Assembly: GCF_048551375.1 (NCBI RefSeq)
Contig: NZ_JBLYZJ010000014.1
Location: 1-63,422 of the forward strand
DNA length: 63,422 bases
From: Faucicola sp048551375
Lineage (GTDB): Bacteria; Pseudomonadota; Gammaproteobacteria; Pseudomonadales; Moraxellaceae
Direction of reading: 5' to 3'
A model generated the notes under the pieces. It searched no databases. It had not been told where the DNA came from and saw nothing but the letters and a program-made list of their open reading frames with translations. Position numbers and translations under genes: made by a program. Numbering within the stretch: the first letter of the stretch is position 1; the number at the start of each line of letters is the position of its first letter. Positions 10,101 to 18,368 of the stretch are shown here, piece by piece.

Positions 10101-10358
10101 ATAATCCGTATCAACAGGATTAGGCGTATGGTGAATCAGTGCTGATGTCGTTAAAATGGGTTGTTCGGATAATACCGTGGCTGATGGCGGTGTCGCTTGA
10201 CTCTGTTTGATATACACATCCGCCATCACATCTGCTAATTGCTGTTGCAAGGCTTCTAGGCGTTTTTCGAGTCGCAGTGTGGCTTCACGTTGCTGACCGA
10301 TACGCACAAATGCCATGATAACAGCTACAATTAAGCCAAGGATTATCCAATTTTCCAT
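7170..10358 (-). CDS. DUF2339 family polytopic membrane protein
   Basis: About 1062 residues. The start is set at the ATG at 10358 (MENWIILGLIV) because AGGTG lies just upstream; the frame extends to 10508 without support. Seen: an N-terminal membrane segment, a coiled-coil-like REATLRLEKRLEALQQQL (about 21-38), a Pro/Thr-rich linker to about residue 155, then some two dozen hydrophobic segments filling the rest, beginning with VVRVGALVLLVGVVLLLKL. This is the DUF2339 architecture (very hydrophobic, about 900-1100 residues, function unknown). It precedes the DUF3999 gene on the same strand with 235 bases between them. Transcription diverges from ampD. Confidence 0.85.
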   Translation of the reverse strand: MENWIILGLIVAVIMAFVRIGQQREATLRLEKRLEALQQQLADVMADVYIKQSQATPPSATVLSEQPILTTSALIHHTPNPVDTDYEIDTLSSDTASTPIFTPTTSVHTPKAPALAVPLPKPISHEKTAQEKISHEPSNTPLTAPILNKASDNSTDSEGDENALNVVTSLFQSAKHWFFGENLVVRVGALVLLVGVVLLLKLASQYIHVSMPVRMAGVAFGGLVLTAIGYKTTAKKRNYGLTLQGAGFAVIYLTVFTSFKLYHLLPPSLTFALLAVLAGLTVMFSVWQNALPLAVLALGGAFFAPILVSRPDGSVVLLFSYYLLLNVAVAVIAHYRTWKLLNALSLAVTFGLAYLWGFGQYHAVNSQAVGGGWQSVRWQLLGLLVAHIALYLFISVRYSQQIVAYNLASQTVTNQSFIQQKSPLISLDSGLLFGTALLGFGLIASLLNDLPYHLAFASGGLSAIYLGLGYWLLKQHRASIAHNTIASADFNHSYQLLIEATLALGMGFLALVIPLALSGQWQTIGWAVQGVGLVWLGKRTQRGWSVWLGLLLQALSIVLLLDYADIMQNWYALLDGLSIPHHDSIAQFNKALPLTVLAVAMLLSAGLLRYGFDFDFDKTKSESDSTVALANDLSVLPQNSEISQNSQVAQNPKKILSNLPTPISYMTVVVGLVLYMMAIGSSENFWGSGGSQISVKFAVGLAGFLLVGQWLHQRIQWQALRQISRLVLPVAMLLWVWVWGEWFEVDISRSEVDYHITAVTGLGWSILGMVGCLAIAKLMGIWLISRWHGEGVRTNADQLVWLLTLLVILAVMIGSFPFSYWQHTDELQAIAQILPTVVSVLVLIGLVSASERWVNRLDKWLYWLNPVALLKNSAYLLVPMTALWSLYANYALDGRLLGFYFPVLNPLDLTLIGILLYQSYLAFKTSKNNQQFMVIIVASLAFVTLSSMLVRSFASFLGTPIWQDGAWDVSEIQTGLTILWTILAMGLMFLATKKAWRMVWFAGIGLLTLVVAKLLLVDMSNTSAIMRVVSFIGAGGLMLVIGYLAPLPPKNTIEVDQKLDDN

Positions 10359-10500
10359 ACCACACCTGTTTATAATTTTTACTTTAGCATAACATTTTTT
10401 GCTAAACACTTGGTGGTTTTTTGTTTTTTCCCTCAACCTTGAGGACGGAATGTGATAAATTAACAATTCAATTTCACCAACCACCCACAAGGGGCTGACC

Positions 10501-11079
10501 GTGTCCAATTTTCAGATTTCTCAAGGGCGATTACAAGGGGCGGATTTTATCGCTTCCCCCAATTTTGGTGACCGCCCTGCCCCCTTTGACCAGCCAAATG
10601 CCATCCGTTTGATTGTGATTCACAACATCAGCTTGCCCCCCAGTGACTTTGGCAAAACCAATGCCCAAGGCGAACATCACGTTAAGGCATTTTTTCAAAA
10701 TCGCCTTAATCCTGCCGACCACCCGTATTTTGAAACCATTTATCAACAGCAAGTGTCTGCCCATCTGTTGATTGAACGTGATGGCACAGTGACCCAGTTT
10801 GTGAATTTTGACAAACGGGCATGGCACGCAGGCAAGTCGAGTTATTTGGGGGTGGATAATTGCAATGATTATTCGATTGGCATTGAGCTTGAGGGCGATG
10901 ATGTGCAAGCCTTTGATGAGCGTCAATATGTGGCGTTAGCACAAATAATTAAGGCGATTTATCAAGCCTATCCCAAAACCGTCAATCACCTTGCAGGGCA
11001 TAGCGATATCGCTCGTGGTAGAAAAACCGACCCTGGTCTAGGATTTGATTGGCAAAAATTACGCACAATGATAAAATAA
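10501..11079 (+). CDS. ampD: 1,6-anhydro-N-acetylmuramyl-L-alanine amidase AmpD
   Basis: A 192-residue cytoplasmic zinc amidase of peptidoglycan recycling. It cleaves the peptide from anhydro-muropeptides and so, in many gammaproteobacteria, keeps AmpR-controlled beta-lactamase low. Seen: IRLIVIHNISLP (first Zn His, about residue 41), AHLLIERDGTVTQFV, RAWHAGKSSYLG, and the C-terminal HLAGHSDIARGRKTDPG with the second Zn His, the catalytic Lys and the Zn Asp. It starts with GTG, preceded by AAGGGG at about -12. No signal peptide, as expected. No ampE follows; the next gene is pilU. Confidence 0.95.
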   Translation: MSNFQISQGRLQGADFIASPNFGDRPAPFDQPNAIRLIVIHNISLPPSDFGKTNAQGEHHVKAFFQNRLNPADHPYFETIYQQQVSAHLLIERDGTVTQFVNFDKRAWHAGKSSYLGVDNCNDYSIGIELEGDDVQAFDERQYVALAQIIKAIYQAYPKTVNHLAGHSDIARGRKTDPGLGFDWQKLRTMIK

Positions 11080-11197
11080 GGACAATTGTTTTATGATATT
11101 TTATTAAAAATAATTTTAAATAAAATTAATAAAAAATTATATCTAATCAATATTTATGGTAAAGTTAAAGCCATTAATTGCTAAATGTCGCCAAGCT

Positions 11198-11220
11198 GGG
11201 CGTATTCAATACGCCCCTAC
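11198..11220 (-). repeat. family A REP-like palindrome
   Basis: A minus-strand copy (GTAGGGGCGTATTGAATACG then CCC) in the ampD-pilU gap. Confidence 0.7.
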
Positions 11221-11295
11221 CATAAAATAAGTTAGGTTTTACGTTAAAAATATGATAACCACTAAATTTTACACGCACTATAATTAAGAGGCACT

Positions 11296-12504
11296 ATGTT
11301 AAAAGAAGAATCCCTAATTTCGTTTGCAGAAGAATCACTTATCGAAGCTCGCCGTATTATGTTTAATATGCTGACCAAAGTCGTGGAGATTGGTGGGTCG
11401 GATTTGTTTATTTCGGCAGATTTTCCTGCCAGTATCAAGTATCATGGCATGATGAAACCGCTTAACAAGCAACCTTTGACTGCCGAAAAAACCAAATTGT
11501 TCGCCTATAGCTTGATGAATGACCGACAACGAGAAGAATTTGAAAGCAGTTTGGAATGTAACTTTGCCATCAATATTCCCAATGTTTCTCGCTTTCGTGT
11601 CAATGTGTTTCAACAACAGCTTCAAGTCGGCATGGTGATTCGTACCATTACCGCTGAAATTCCGAATTTCCAAAAGTTACGTTTACCCGAAAAACTCAAA
11701 GATGTCATCATGGAAAAACGTGGCTTGGTACTGGTGGTCGGTGGGACTGGCTCTGGTAAATCCACGTCATTGGCGGCGATGATTGACCACCGCAATGAAA
11801 ACTCTGCAGGGCATATCATCACAGTGGAAGACCCTGTTGAATACGTCCATAAACACAAAAAATCCATGATTACCCACCGTGAAGTGGGCGTGGATAGCCA
11901 TTCATGGCACAATGCCCTCAAAAACACCTTACGCCAAGCCCCTGATGTGATTTTGATTGGGGAAATCCGTGACACTGAAACCATGGAACACGCCATCGCC
12001 TTTGCGGAAACTGGGCATTTGTGCTTAGGTACGCTTCATGCTAATAATGCTAACCAAACCCTTGACCGTATTATCAACTTCTTCCCAGAAGAGCGTAAAG
12101 GTCAGTTATTGATGGATTTATCGTCCAATATGAAAGCCATTATTTCACAGCGATTGATTCGTACCGAAGATGGGCAAGGGCGTAGGGCGGCGGTTGAAAT
12201 TATGCTTAATACGCCATTGGTAGCGGATATTATTTTAAAGGGCAATATGCACGAGCTAAAAGCCTTGATGACCAAATCTCGTGAGCTGGGGATGCAAACC
12301 TTTGACCAAGCGTTGTTTGATTTGTATGATGAGGGGGCAATTTCGTATGATGAAGCCATCCGCAATGCTGACTCTGCCAATGAGCTTCGTCTGCAAATCA
12401 AGCTCAAAAGTCGCCGTGGTGAGGGCGGTCAGCCTGTTGCTCCGAGTGAGGGATTGTCGTTACATCAAGATGAGCCAGCACCAGAAGCTACGCCAGACGC
12501 TTAA
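11296..12504 (+). CDS. pilU: type IV pilus retraction-associated ATPase PilU
   Basis: A 402-residue PilT/PilU-type secretion ATPase acting at the inner-membrane base of type IV pili to help drive retraction (twitching motility, DNA uptake). Seen: Walker A GGTGSGKST (about residues 149-157), the Asp box ITVEDPVEYVH, Walker B VILIGEIRD (about 218-226), and the His box GHLCLGTLHANNANQ. PilU rather than PilT is indicated by the N-terminal EIGGSDLFISADFPASIKYHG and by the extended, charged C-terminal tail of about 35 residues. GAGG precedes the ATG. No pilT lies beside it here, unlike in many Pseudomonas-type genomes. Confidence 0.92.
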   Translation: MLKEESLISFAEESLIEARRIMFNMLTKVVEIGGSDLFISADFPASIKYHGMMKPLNKQPLTAEKTKLFAYSLMNDRQREEFESSLECNFAINIPNVSRFRVNVFQQQLQVGMVIRTITAEIPNFQKLRLPEKLKDVIMEKRGLVLVVGGTGSGKSTSLAAMIDHRNENSAGHIITVEDPVEYVHKHKKSMITHREVGVDSHSWHNALKNTLRQAPDVILIGEIRDTETMEHAIAFAETGHLCLGTLHANNANQTLDRIINFFPEERKGQLLMDLSSNMKAIISQRLIRTEDGQGRRAAVEIMLNTPLVADIILKGNMHELKALMTKSRELGMQTFDQALFDLYDEGAISYDEAIRNADSANELRLQIKLKSRRGEGGQPVAPSEGLSLHQDEPAPEATPDA

Positions 12505-12522
12505 TGATTGTGGTTGTAATGG

Positions 12523-12551
12523 GCAGTGGTCATATAACCACTGCTTTTTTT
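12523..12551 (+). terminator. rho-independent terminator after pilU
   Basis: Stem GCAGTGGT/ACCACTGC with loop CATATA, followed by eight T residues, 19 bases after the pilU stop. Confidence 0.88.
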
Positions 12552-12574
12552 ATACCTAATTTTTGATTTTTCAG

Positions 12575-13300
12575 CTACTTTATCCACCAATTTAATATCG
12601 GTGTGGCAAGGTGTGATTGATTTTTTGGTAAACTCACTTCAACCAACTCCGTATAAACATCACCGTCATTATTAAAATATGCCAACCCATCAATATTTTG
12701 TCCATTTATCGTGGTGCGGTAGGCTTGGGTATGAGGACGAATTTGGGTGCTAGTAAAGGCAGGTTTACTGTCACGAAAATGGGGCTGGCTGTCATATTCT
12801 TTTTGAGCCAGTTTATCGGCTTCTTTGAAAAATAAACTTGCTCCCCAAAGCCCACAGCCATAGCAACTACCGTTGTTTGTCCAGTAGGTAAAATGTCCGT
12901 TTTGTCCTGTTGGCGGTGCAAAGGCAATGGCTCTGCTTCCGTCAGCCCCAACGCCTGCTTGAATAAATTGCCAGTTTTTTGGTAGGACTATCCAACGACC
13001 ATCAAAGCTGTAGGCAACCAGTTGATTTTGCAAGTTTTTATCCAGTGATTTATCAACTTCCAAGGCTTGTGGAGCAATGGTTTCGTAGTCTTTATCACTA
13101 ATACCATCGACAAAGTACACTTGATAGGCAGGGATTGAGCCATTAACAAGTTTTAGCTGACCAAGGGATTTTGGCTTGGGTAATTTTTTACCCATTTCGA
13201 TGGTTTCTTTATGCAAATTTAGGCTAAACTGGTGCGTTTCGGCATGGCTTGTTATGACAAAAAGACTGAGTGCTATAGCGAACATTGTTTTTTTAATCAT
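12575..13300 (-). CDS. exported protein of unknown function (possible DUF4850-like)
   Basis: 241 residues with a clear signal peptide (MIKKTMFAIALSLFVITSHA, cleavage after AHA-type end near residue 20). The mature part has VAYSFDGRWIVLPKNWQFIQ (about 93-112), then GADGSRAIAFAPP and NGSCYGCGLWGASLFF, where two closely spaced cysteines could form a disulfide or bind metal. The combination of wall-to-wall beta segments, a GxxG-type turn and a CxGC motif recalls DUF4850 proteins, but this is a weak recollection. It follows another exported unknown on the same strand with 65 bases between. Confidence 0.6.
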   Translation of the reverse strand: MIKKTMFAIALSLFVITSHAETHQFSLNLHKETIEMGKKLPKPKSLGQLKLVNGSIPAYQVYFVDGISDKDYETIAPQALEVDKSLDKNLQNQLVAYSFDGRWIVLPKNWQFIQAGVGADGSRAIAFAPPTGQNGHFTYWTNNGSCYGCGLWGASLFFKEADKLAQKEYDSQPHFRDSKPAFTSTQIRPHTQAYRTTINGQNIDGLAYFNNDGDVYTELVEVSLPKNQSHLATPILNWWIK

Positions 13301-13365
13301 TGTGTATCCCTTACTATAAAAAATGCTTATCTCAATACCACGTGTAGGTAAGTACGCCTATCGGG

Positions 13366-14355
13366 CTACTTTGAGCCGATAGCATGATTATCAGAATATA
13401 AGTTTTCTTCGCTAGCGGAATTTACCACATAGACCTTTAGAACGCTACTATCATCAAATTTATTGGTGACTTTTTTACGGTATTCTGTGGCATCTTTGAG
13501 AGCGTATATGTCCGTGGTTTCATCATACACATAATTATCCGACTCGTTGATGTCAGGCAAAATATGGATATTACCTGCATCATTCTTATACAGAAAATTA
13601 TCGCTATTAATCACTTCATTCATAAAAACTTGTAATTGTGCAAATATTGACTGATTCTTACCCATCTGTTGCGGTGTCAACAACTTGACTTTTTTACCCG
13701 TTTTATCTTGTAGATAAGCCTGTTTGCCTTGTTTTGTTAAGGTCAATACCAATGGATTGAGTCGATTTTCATAATAAATCTCATTTATTTCTGTGCTTTT
13801 TATCACTATATCATTGGTTTGGTCATCCAGTTGAAATTGCTGTTGATAGCGTGGCTGTTGCGTGGTTTTATCATACTTTGTCAACACAACTTTGCTTAAC
13901 ATGGGGGTATTGAGCAATACCGTATCACTTTTATCAAAGGTTAGGTTTTTGATAGGCTGATTATTGCTATCAAACAGTTGCACAGTATCATAATAATCTT
14001 TTTGCTCATCACGGTCATAATTATCGTGGTCAAAGGTCAATTCAAATTGCCCTTGCTTGAGCGTGCGATTATAACGGCTATAAAGCTCAAATGGTTGATA
14101 AGGCGATTTGGTAGCCAGTTGAATATCACTTTGTGTCGGTGAGATAGCTTTAATGGTAAATTTTCCTGACTGCATAAAATCACCCCTAAACCCCATTGGC
14201 ATGGCTAAAAACTGCTCATTTTCAAAAAAGCACAGCGTTTGGGTTTCAACACAGCCATAAGGGGCTAGATAACTGGTATCTGCTGATACGGTTATTTTGG
14301 CTTGGCTAGTTGTTGGCAATAATAATACCATGATAATACAAAGTTTTTTTAGCAT
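13366..14355 (-). CDS. exported protein of unknown function
   Basis: 329 residues, not recognised. The signal peptide is MLKKLCIIMVLLLPTTSQA (about residue 19). The mature N terminus has a CVETQTLCFF cysteine pair. The rest is polar, rich in Tyr, Asn and Asp, and appears beta-stranded (for example YNRTLKQGQFELTFDHDNYD), like a periplasmic or secreted beta-sandwich. No catalytic motif, lipobox or repeat is visible. It lies directly upstream of the exported 241-residue gene on the same strand, so the two probably form an operon. The 330-base gap upstream separates it from the divergent polA. Confidence 0.6.
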   Translation of the reverse strand: MLKKLCIIMVLLLPTTSQAKITVSADTSYLAPYGCVETQTLCFFENEQFLAMPMGFRGDFMQSGKFTIKAISPTQSDIQLATKSPYQPFELYSRYNRTLKQGQFELTFDHDNYDRDEQKDYYDTVQLFDSNNQPIKNLTFDKSDTVLLNTPMLSKVVLTKYDKTTQQPRYQQQFQLDDQTNDIVIKSTEINEIYYENRLNPLVLTLTKQGKQAYLQDKTGKKVKLLTPQQMGKNQSIFAQLQVFMNEVINSDNFLYKNDAGNIHILPDINESDNYVYDETTDIYALKDATEYRKKVTNKFDDSSVLKVYVVNSASEENLYSDNHAIGSK

Positions 14356-14685
14356 ATTTGATGTTCCGTCATTCGATTTTTAAAAGCGATTATGGTTTTT
14401 AATTACTCATTTTCATTGCTATGTAACTTTTCATCTTAACACCCAACCAATCGACAAAAGATAGCGGGCATTACCGACCTTTTTGCCAACGAAAAGCGGT
14501 TTTGAGATAATTTTTAACAAGGCTATTTTATCATCCAAACAATCCCAAAAACACAAGCTATAATATTGCTCAAAATAAAATTTCACCCATCATTCCTTTT
14601 AAATAAAACTTACCTAAATGATTCGCCTTTTAACGTATAATATCAACCAATTTTCCAAAATATTCAACCTAAAATAGCTAAAATT
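14356..14685. promoter_or_regulatory. divergent promoter region upstream of polA
   Basis: No gene is seen here. A TATAAT at 14636-14641 lies about 45 bases before the polA start with no good -35, and a second TATAAT at 14559-14564 is also possible. No repeat family member was found. polA has no obvious Shine-Dalgarno sequence before its ATG. Confidence 0.35.
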
Positions 14686-17580
14686 ATGACAAACCAAACC
14701 CCCACCGCCCTACTCGACACCGCCCACATTGACCAAAGCCAACCGCCTTTTATCTTAGTGGACGGCTCATACTATATGTTCCGCAGTTTTCACGCCCTAC
14801 CGCTGACCATGCAGACCACCCAAGGCTTGCACACCAACGCCGTGCGAGGCACATTAAACGCCCTGAACAAACTCATGCAAACCTACCAACCCACCCACAT
14901 GGCGGTGGCGTTTGACACCAAAGCCCCCACCTTTCGCCATGAACTCTCGCCCATCTACAAAGGCGACCGCCCAGAAATGCCTGCCGAACTTGCCGAGCAA
15001 ATCCCCTACATTCACGCCATGATACAGGCGTTGGGGATTCCGTTATTGGCGATTGAGGGCGTGGAGGCGGACGACATCATCGGCACACTCGCCCACCGTG
15101 CCTGCCTTGAGGGGCATCACGTCATCATCTCGACTGGCGACAAGGATATGTGCCAACTGGTCAATCCGTGCGTGGTGGTCGAAAACAGCTTTGATGACAA
15201 ACGCTACGATATCGAGGGCGTAAAAGCCAAATTTGGTGTTGAACCTCGCCAAATCATCGACTACCTTACGCTGATGGGCGATGCGTCCGATGGTATTCAA
15301 GGCGTAGCAGGGATTGGCAAAGTCACCGCCCAAAAACTCTTGACCGAATACGACAGCATTGACGGTATTTTGGCGAATATTGACAAGCTCAAAGGCAAAC
15401 AAAAAACCACCTTTACCGAAAGCCACGACAGCATTGCCTTGGATAAACGCCTTGCCACCATCATCACCGACCTTGATATCGTGCCAGACTGGGAAAGCCT
15501 ACGCTTGCCGACTGACCCAAGTTTTAATATCGAGGCTCAACGCAAGATTTTTGGTGAATTGGAATTTAAAAAAGAATTCACTTCGCTCAATCACCCCAAC
15601 CATCCTGCAAATATGGCGAATTTTTCTGCCAATGACGAAAACTATGCTCAAAACGCTGGGTTAGCGAATTTTGACACTGCCAATCAGCCTGTTACCTCAA
15701 GCAAAAACGCTAATAAACAATGGCATACCGTCACCACCGAGAATGATTTTAATGAGTTGGTAAAAAGGCTCACCACCGCCCCCTACTTTGTCCTTGATAC
15801 CGAAACCACCGATTTAAACTGGCAAACCGCTGAACTGGTCGGCTTGTCGTTTTGCCTAAAATCGGATGAGGCATATTATGTGCCTGTCGCCCATGTTGAC
15901 GAAACTGGAGAAAAACTGGCAGAAAATCTCAACCGTGACAATGTATTAGCCCAATTAAAACCAATTTTGGAAAACCCAAATATTGGTAAAATCGGACAGC
16001 ATTTAAAATATGACGCTCATATTTTGGCGAATTATGGCATTAACCTTATAAACGAACCAAAAAATTGGCAAATGGATACGATGTTGGGGAGCTACGTCCT
16101 TAACGCTGTTGCCACTCGTCACGGTATGGACGACCTCGCCCGCCACTATTTACACACCCAAACCATCAGCTTTGAAGATGTGGCAGGCAAAGGGGCAAAG
16201 CAAATCAGCTTTGACAAAGTACCGCTCACCATCGCCAGTGATTACGCCTGTGAAGATGCCGATATCACTTACCAACTGTTTGAATTATTTAGCAAAAAAT
16301 TCCAAGACCAACCCAATAACGCCAAGCTCTTACACGAACTGGAAATCCCTGTCGCCCAAATTCTCTGCGACATGGAGCATGAGGGAATTTTGATTAACAA
16401 AGCGTTTTTGGGCGAATTGTCGGCACGTTTTGACGAGAAAATCCAAGCGTTAGAAAAAGTCGCTTTTGAGCAAGCAGGCGAAACCTTTAACGTGGCAAGC
16501 CCTAAGCAGTTGGGCGAGATTTTATTTGACAAATTGGGGGTAAAAGGCGGTAAAAAAACCAAAACTGGGCAGTATTCTACCAGTGAGGCGGTGCTTGCCA
16601 CCATCGACCATCCGCTGGTCGAAACCGTGCTTGAATACCGTAGCCTTGCCAAACTAAAAAGCACCTACACCGATGCCCTTGCCAATGTCGCCGACCGCAA
16701 CGACCGTGTGCATACCAGTTATCATCAAGCTTTGACCTCGACTGGGCGACTGTCTTCGACCGAGCCGAATTTGCAAAATATTCCGATTCGCACCGACACA
16801 GGGCGACTGATTCGCCAAGCCTTTATCGCTCCCCAAAACGGCAAACAGCCACGCAAGATTTTATCCGCTGACTATTCGCAAATCGAACTGCGTCTGATGG
16901 CTCACTTTGCCAATGACCCTGTGCTGATAAACGCCTTTAACGAGGGGCATGACATTCACCGAGCCACTGCCAGTGAGATTTTGGGTAAGGCGTTTGCCGA
17001 TGTGACGAGCGAAGAACGCCGACAAGCCAAGGCGATTAACTTTGGGCTGTTATATGGCATGAGTGAGTTTGGACTTGCCAAGCAGTTGGGCTTTAGCCGA
17101 GAGCAAGCCCAAGCCTATATCAAGCTGTACTTCGCTCGCTATCCCAATGTCAAAGCCTATATGCAATCCACTCGCAAGACTGCCCATGAGCAGGGCTATG
17201 TCACCACGATTTTGGGTCGCAAGTTGTTTACCCCAGATTTGCAAAACCCCAATCGCAACGTACAACAAGCCGCCGAACGTGCCGCCATCAATGCCCCACT
17301 GCAAGGCTCGGCTGCCGATATCATCAAATTAGCAATGATTGCGGTCGATAAAGTGTTAAAAGAAAACTATGCGGACAATGCCAAATTGCTGTTGCAAGTG
17401 CATGATGAATTGGTGCTTGAGGCGGACAATGACAAAGCCGATGAGATTGCCAATGCGGTGAAAACTGCCATGCAAAATGTGCTGTCGGTGACTGCCAAAC
17501 AAAAAGGCTGGGAGGTGGACTTTGCCGTGCCGTTATTGGTAGAAGTCGGTGTCGGCGATAATTGGGATGAGGCTCACTAA
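14686..17580 (+). CDS. polA: DNA polymerase I
   Basis: A 964-residue polymerase for Okazaki fragment processing and repair. Seen: an N-terminal 5'-3' exonuclease/FEN domain (LVDGSYYMFRSFHALP, then GVEADDIIGTLA and LMGDASDGIQGVAGIG), an active-looking 3'-5' exonuclease domain starting FVLDTETTDLNW (DxE present, about residue 368) with YACEDADITYQL, and polymerase motifs A (DYSQIELRL, about 728), B (RRQAKAINFGLLYG) and C (LQVHDELVLE, about 903). It is slightly longer than E. coli Pol I (928) because of an Asn-rich linker near residues 300-340. Transcribed alone, divergently from the exported pair. Confidence 0.97.
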   Translation: MTNQTPTALLDTAHIDQSQPPFILVDGSYYMFRSFHALPLTMQTTQGLHTNAVRGTLNALNKLMQTYQPTHMAVAFDTKAPTFRHELSPIYKGDRPEMPAELAEQIPYIHAMIQALGIPLLAIEGVEADDIIGTLAHRACLEGHHVIISTGDKDMCQLVNPCVVVENSFDDKRYDIEGVKAKFGVEPRQIIDYLTLMGDASDGIQGVAGIGKVTAQKLLTEYDSIDGILANIDKLKGKQKTTFTESHDSIALDKRLATIITDLDIVPDWESLRLPTDPSFNIEAQRKIFGELEFKKEFTSLNHPNHPANMANFSANDENYAQNAGLANFDTANQPVTSSKNANKQWHTVTTENDFNELVKRLTTAPYFVLDTETTDLNWQTAELVGLSFCLKSDEAYYVPVAHVDETGEKLAENLNRDNVLAQLKPILENPNIGKIGQHLKYDAHILANYGINLINEPKNWQMDTMLGSYVLNAVATRHGMDDLARHYLHTQTISFEDVAGKGAKQISFDKVPLTIASDYACEDADITYQLFELFSKKFQDQPNNAKLLHELEIPVAQILCDMEHEGILINKAFLGELSARFDEKIQALEKVAFEQAGETFNVASPKQLGEILFDKLGVKGGKKTKTGQYSTSEAVLATIDHPLVETVLEYRSLAKLKSTYTDALANVADRNDRVHTSYHQALTSTGRLSSTEPNLQNIPIRTDTGRLIRQAFIAPQNGKQPRKILSADYSQIELRLMAHFANDPVLINAFNEGHDIHRATASEILGKAFADVTSEERRQAKAINFGLLYGMSEFGLAKQLGFSREQAQAYIKLYFARYPNVKAYMQSTRKTAHEQGYVTTILGRKLFTPDLQNPNRNVQQAAERAAINAPLQGSAADIIKLAMIAVDKVLKENYADNAKLLLQVHDELVLEADNDKADEIANAVKTAMQNVLSVTAKQKGWEVDFAVPLLVEVGVGDNWDEAH

Positions 17581-17609
17581 TTTGCCAATTAACCATGTGT
17601 ATCAACAAA

Positions 17610-17639
17610 TTGGCTCAATCCGAATTTGTGCGTTATACT
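17610..17639 (+). promoter_or_regulatory. candidate sigma70 promoter of vapBC
   Basis: TTGGCT, an 18-base spacer and TATACT, 29 bases before the antitoxin ATG. No operator palindrome was confirmed, although VapBC complexes usually autorepress from this position. Confidence 0.4.
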
Positions 17640-17667
17640 CAGCATAAAGCAAAAAAAGGATAACAAT

Positions 17668-17925
17668 ATGGCTCAAATTGTGTTAAATCTTGATGATGAT
17701 GTATTGGAGCAGGTTTTGTACCAAGCCAAAGCCGAAAACATCTCATCATCGACTTGGCTTGATAAGCTGATTAAGCAAGGCGTGGGAATGTTTAATAAAC
17801 CCAATACCGTCAAATCTCAATGGTCGTCTGAAGTGCGAGAATTGGCAGGGGCATGGCAGGATTTTCCGTCATTGGAAGAAATCCGTCATTCGCAAGGTCA
17901 AGATACGCCAAGAGAGCCATTATGA
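17668..17925 (+). CDS. vapB: VapB-type antitoxin
   Basis: An 85-residue protein with an N-terminal beta strand and short helices (MAQIVLNLDDDVLEQVLYQA), as in ribbon-helix-helix antitoxins, and a C-terminal tail (SWxSEVRELAGAWQDFPSLEEIR) of the type that wraps the toxin. The start is chosen at ATG 17668 because AAAAAGGA lies eight bases upstream; an earlier in-frame ATG at 17626 lacks such a site and would overlap the promoter. Its TGA overlaps the toxin ATG (ATGA at 17922-17925). The cognate partner is the PIN-domain gene. Confidence 0.78.
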   Translation: MAQIVLNLDDDVLEQVLYQAKAENISSSTWLDKLIKQGVGMFNKPNTVKSQWSSEVRELAGAWQDFPSLEEIRHSQGQDTPREPL

Positions 17926-18317
17926 AATATTTACTCGATACCAATAGCTTTATCTATTATTTCAAAGGGTTAGGCAATGTCGGACAGCATTTACTCGCTT
18001 GCCAACCGAGCGAAATTGTGTTGTCGAGCGTGGTGTATTATGAGTTGCAAGTGGGTATTTTAAAATCGACCAACCCACAAAAACGTATCGCCCAACTTGC
18101 TCATATCAAACGGCAAGTGAATTGGGTTGATTTTGATGAAAAATCGGCTCAAGCAACCGCCCAAATTCGAGTAGATTTAGAGCGAATTGGCAAGCCGATA
18201 GGATTTTATGATGTGCAAATTGCAGGTATGGCAGTTGCGAATGATTTAATTGTAGTGACGCATAATACCAGTGAATTTGGTAGGGTGAATGGTTTAAAAA
18301 TTGAAGATTGGTTCTAA
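17922..18317 (+). CDS. vapC: VapC-type PIN-domain ribonuclease toxin
   Basis: A 131-residue PIN-domain endoribonuclease. Seen: MKYLLDTNSFIYYFKG (first catalytic Asp at residue 6), LSSVVYYELQVG (conserved Glu), a central GFYDVQIAGMAVANDLIVVTHN with the third acidic residue, and a final TSEFGRVNGLKIEDW typical of VapC. The longer open frame (from 17853) lies inside vapB in another frame and is not used. Translation is coupled to vapB. A terminator follows directly. Cellular role (stability module, stress response or selfish element) is not visible. Confidence 0.88.
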   Translation: MKYLLDTNSFIYYFKGLGNVGQHLLACQPSEIVLSSVVYYELQVGILKSTNPQKRIAQLAHIKRQVNWVDFDEKSAQATAQIRVDLERIGKPIGFYDVQIAGMAVANDLIVVTHNTSEFGRVNGLKIEDWF

Positions 18318-18320
18318 CGA

Positions 18321-18350
18321 AAAGCCACAGTGACTGTGGCTTTTTTATTT
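18321..18350 (+). terminator. terminator after vapC (possibly bidirectional)
   Basis: Stem AAAGCCACAG / CTGTGGCTTT with loop TGA and a T-rich tail. The convergent yceI-like gene ends at 18369, so it may serve both. Confidence 0.88.
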
Positions 18351-18368
18351 TTTGGGGTTATATCGCCA

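Noticed and set aside
10359..10508. Extended N terminus of the DUF2339 protein overlapping the ampD start
   Set aside because: ATG 10358 has AGGTG upstream and begins directly at the membrane segment expected for the family.
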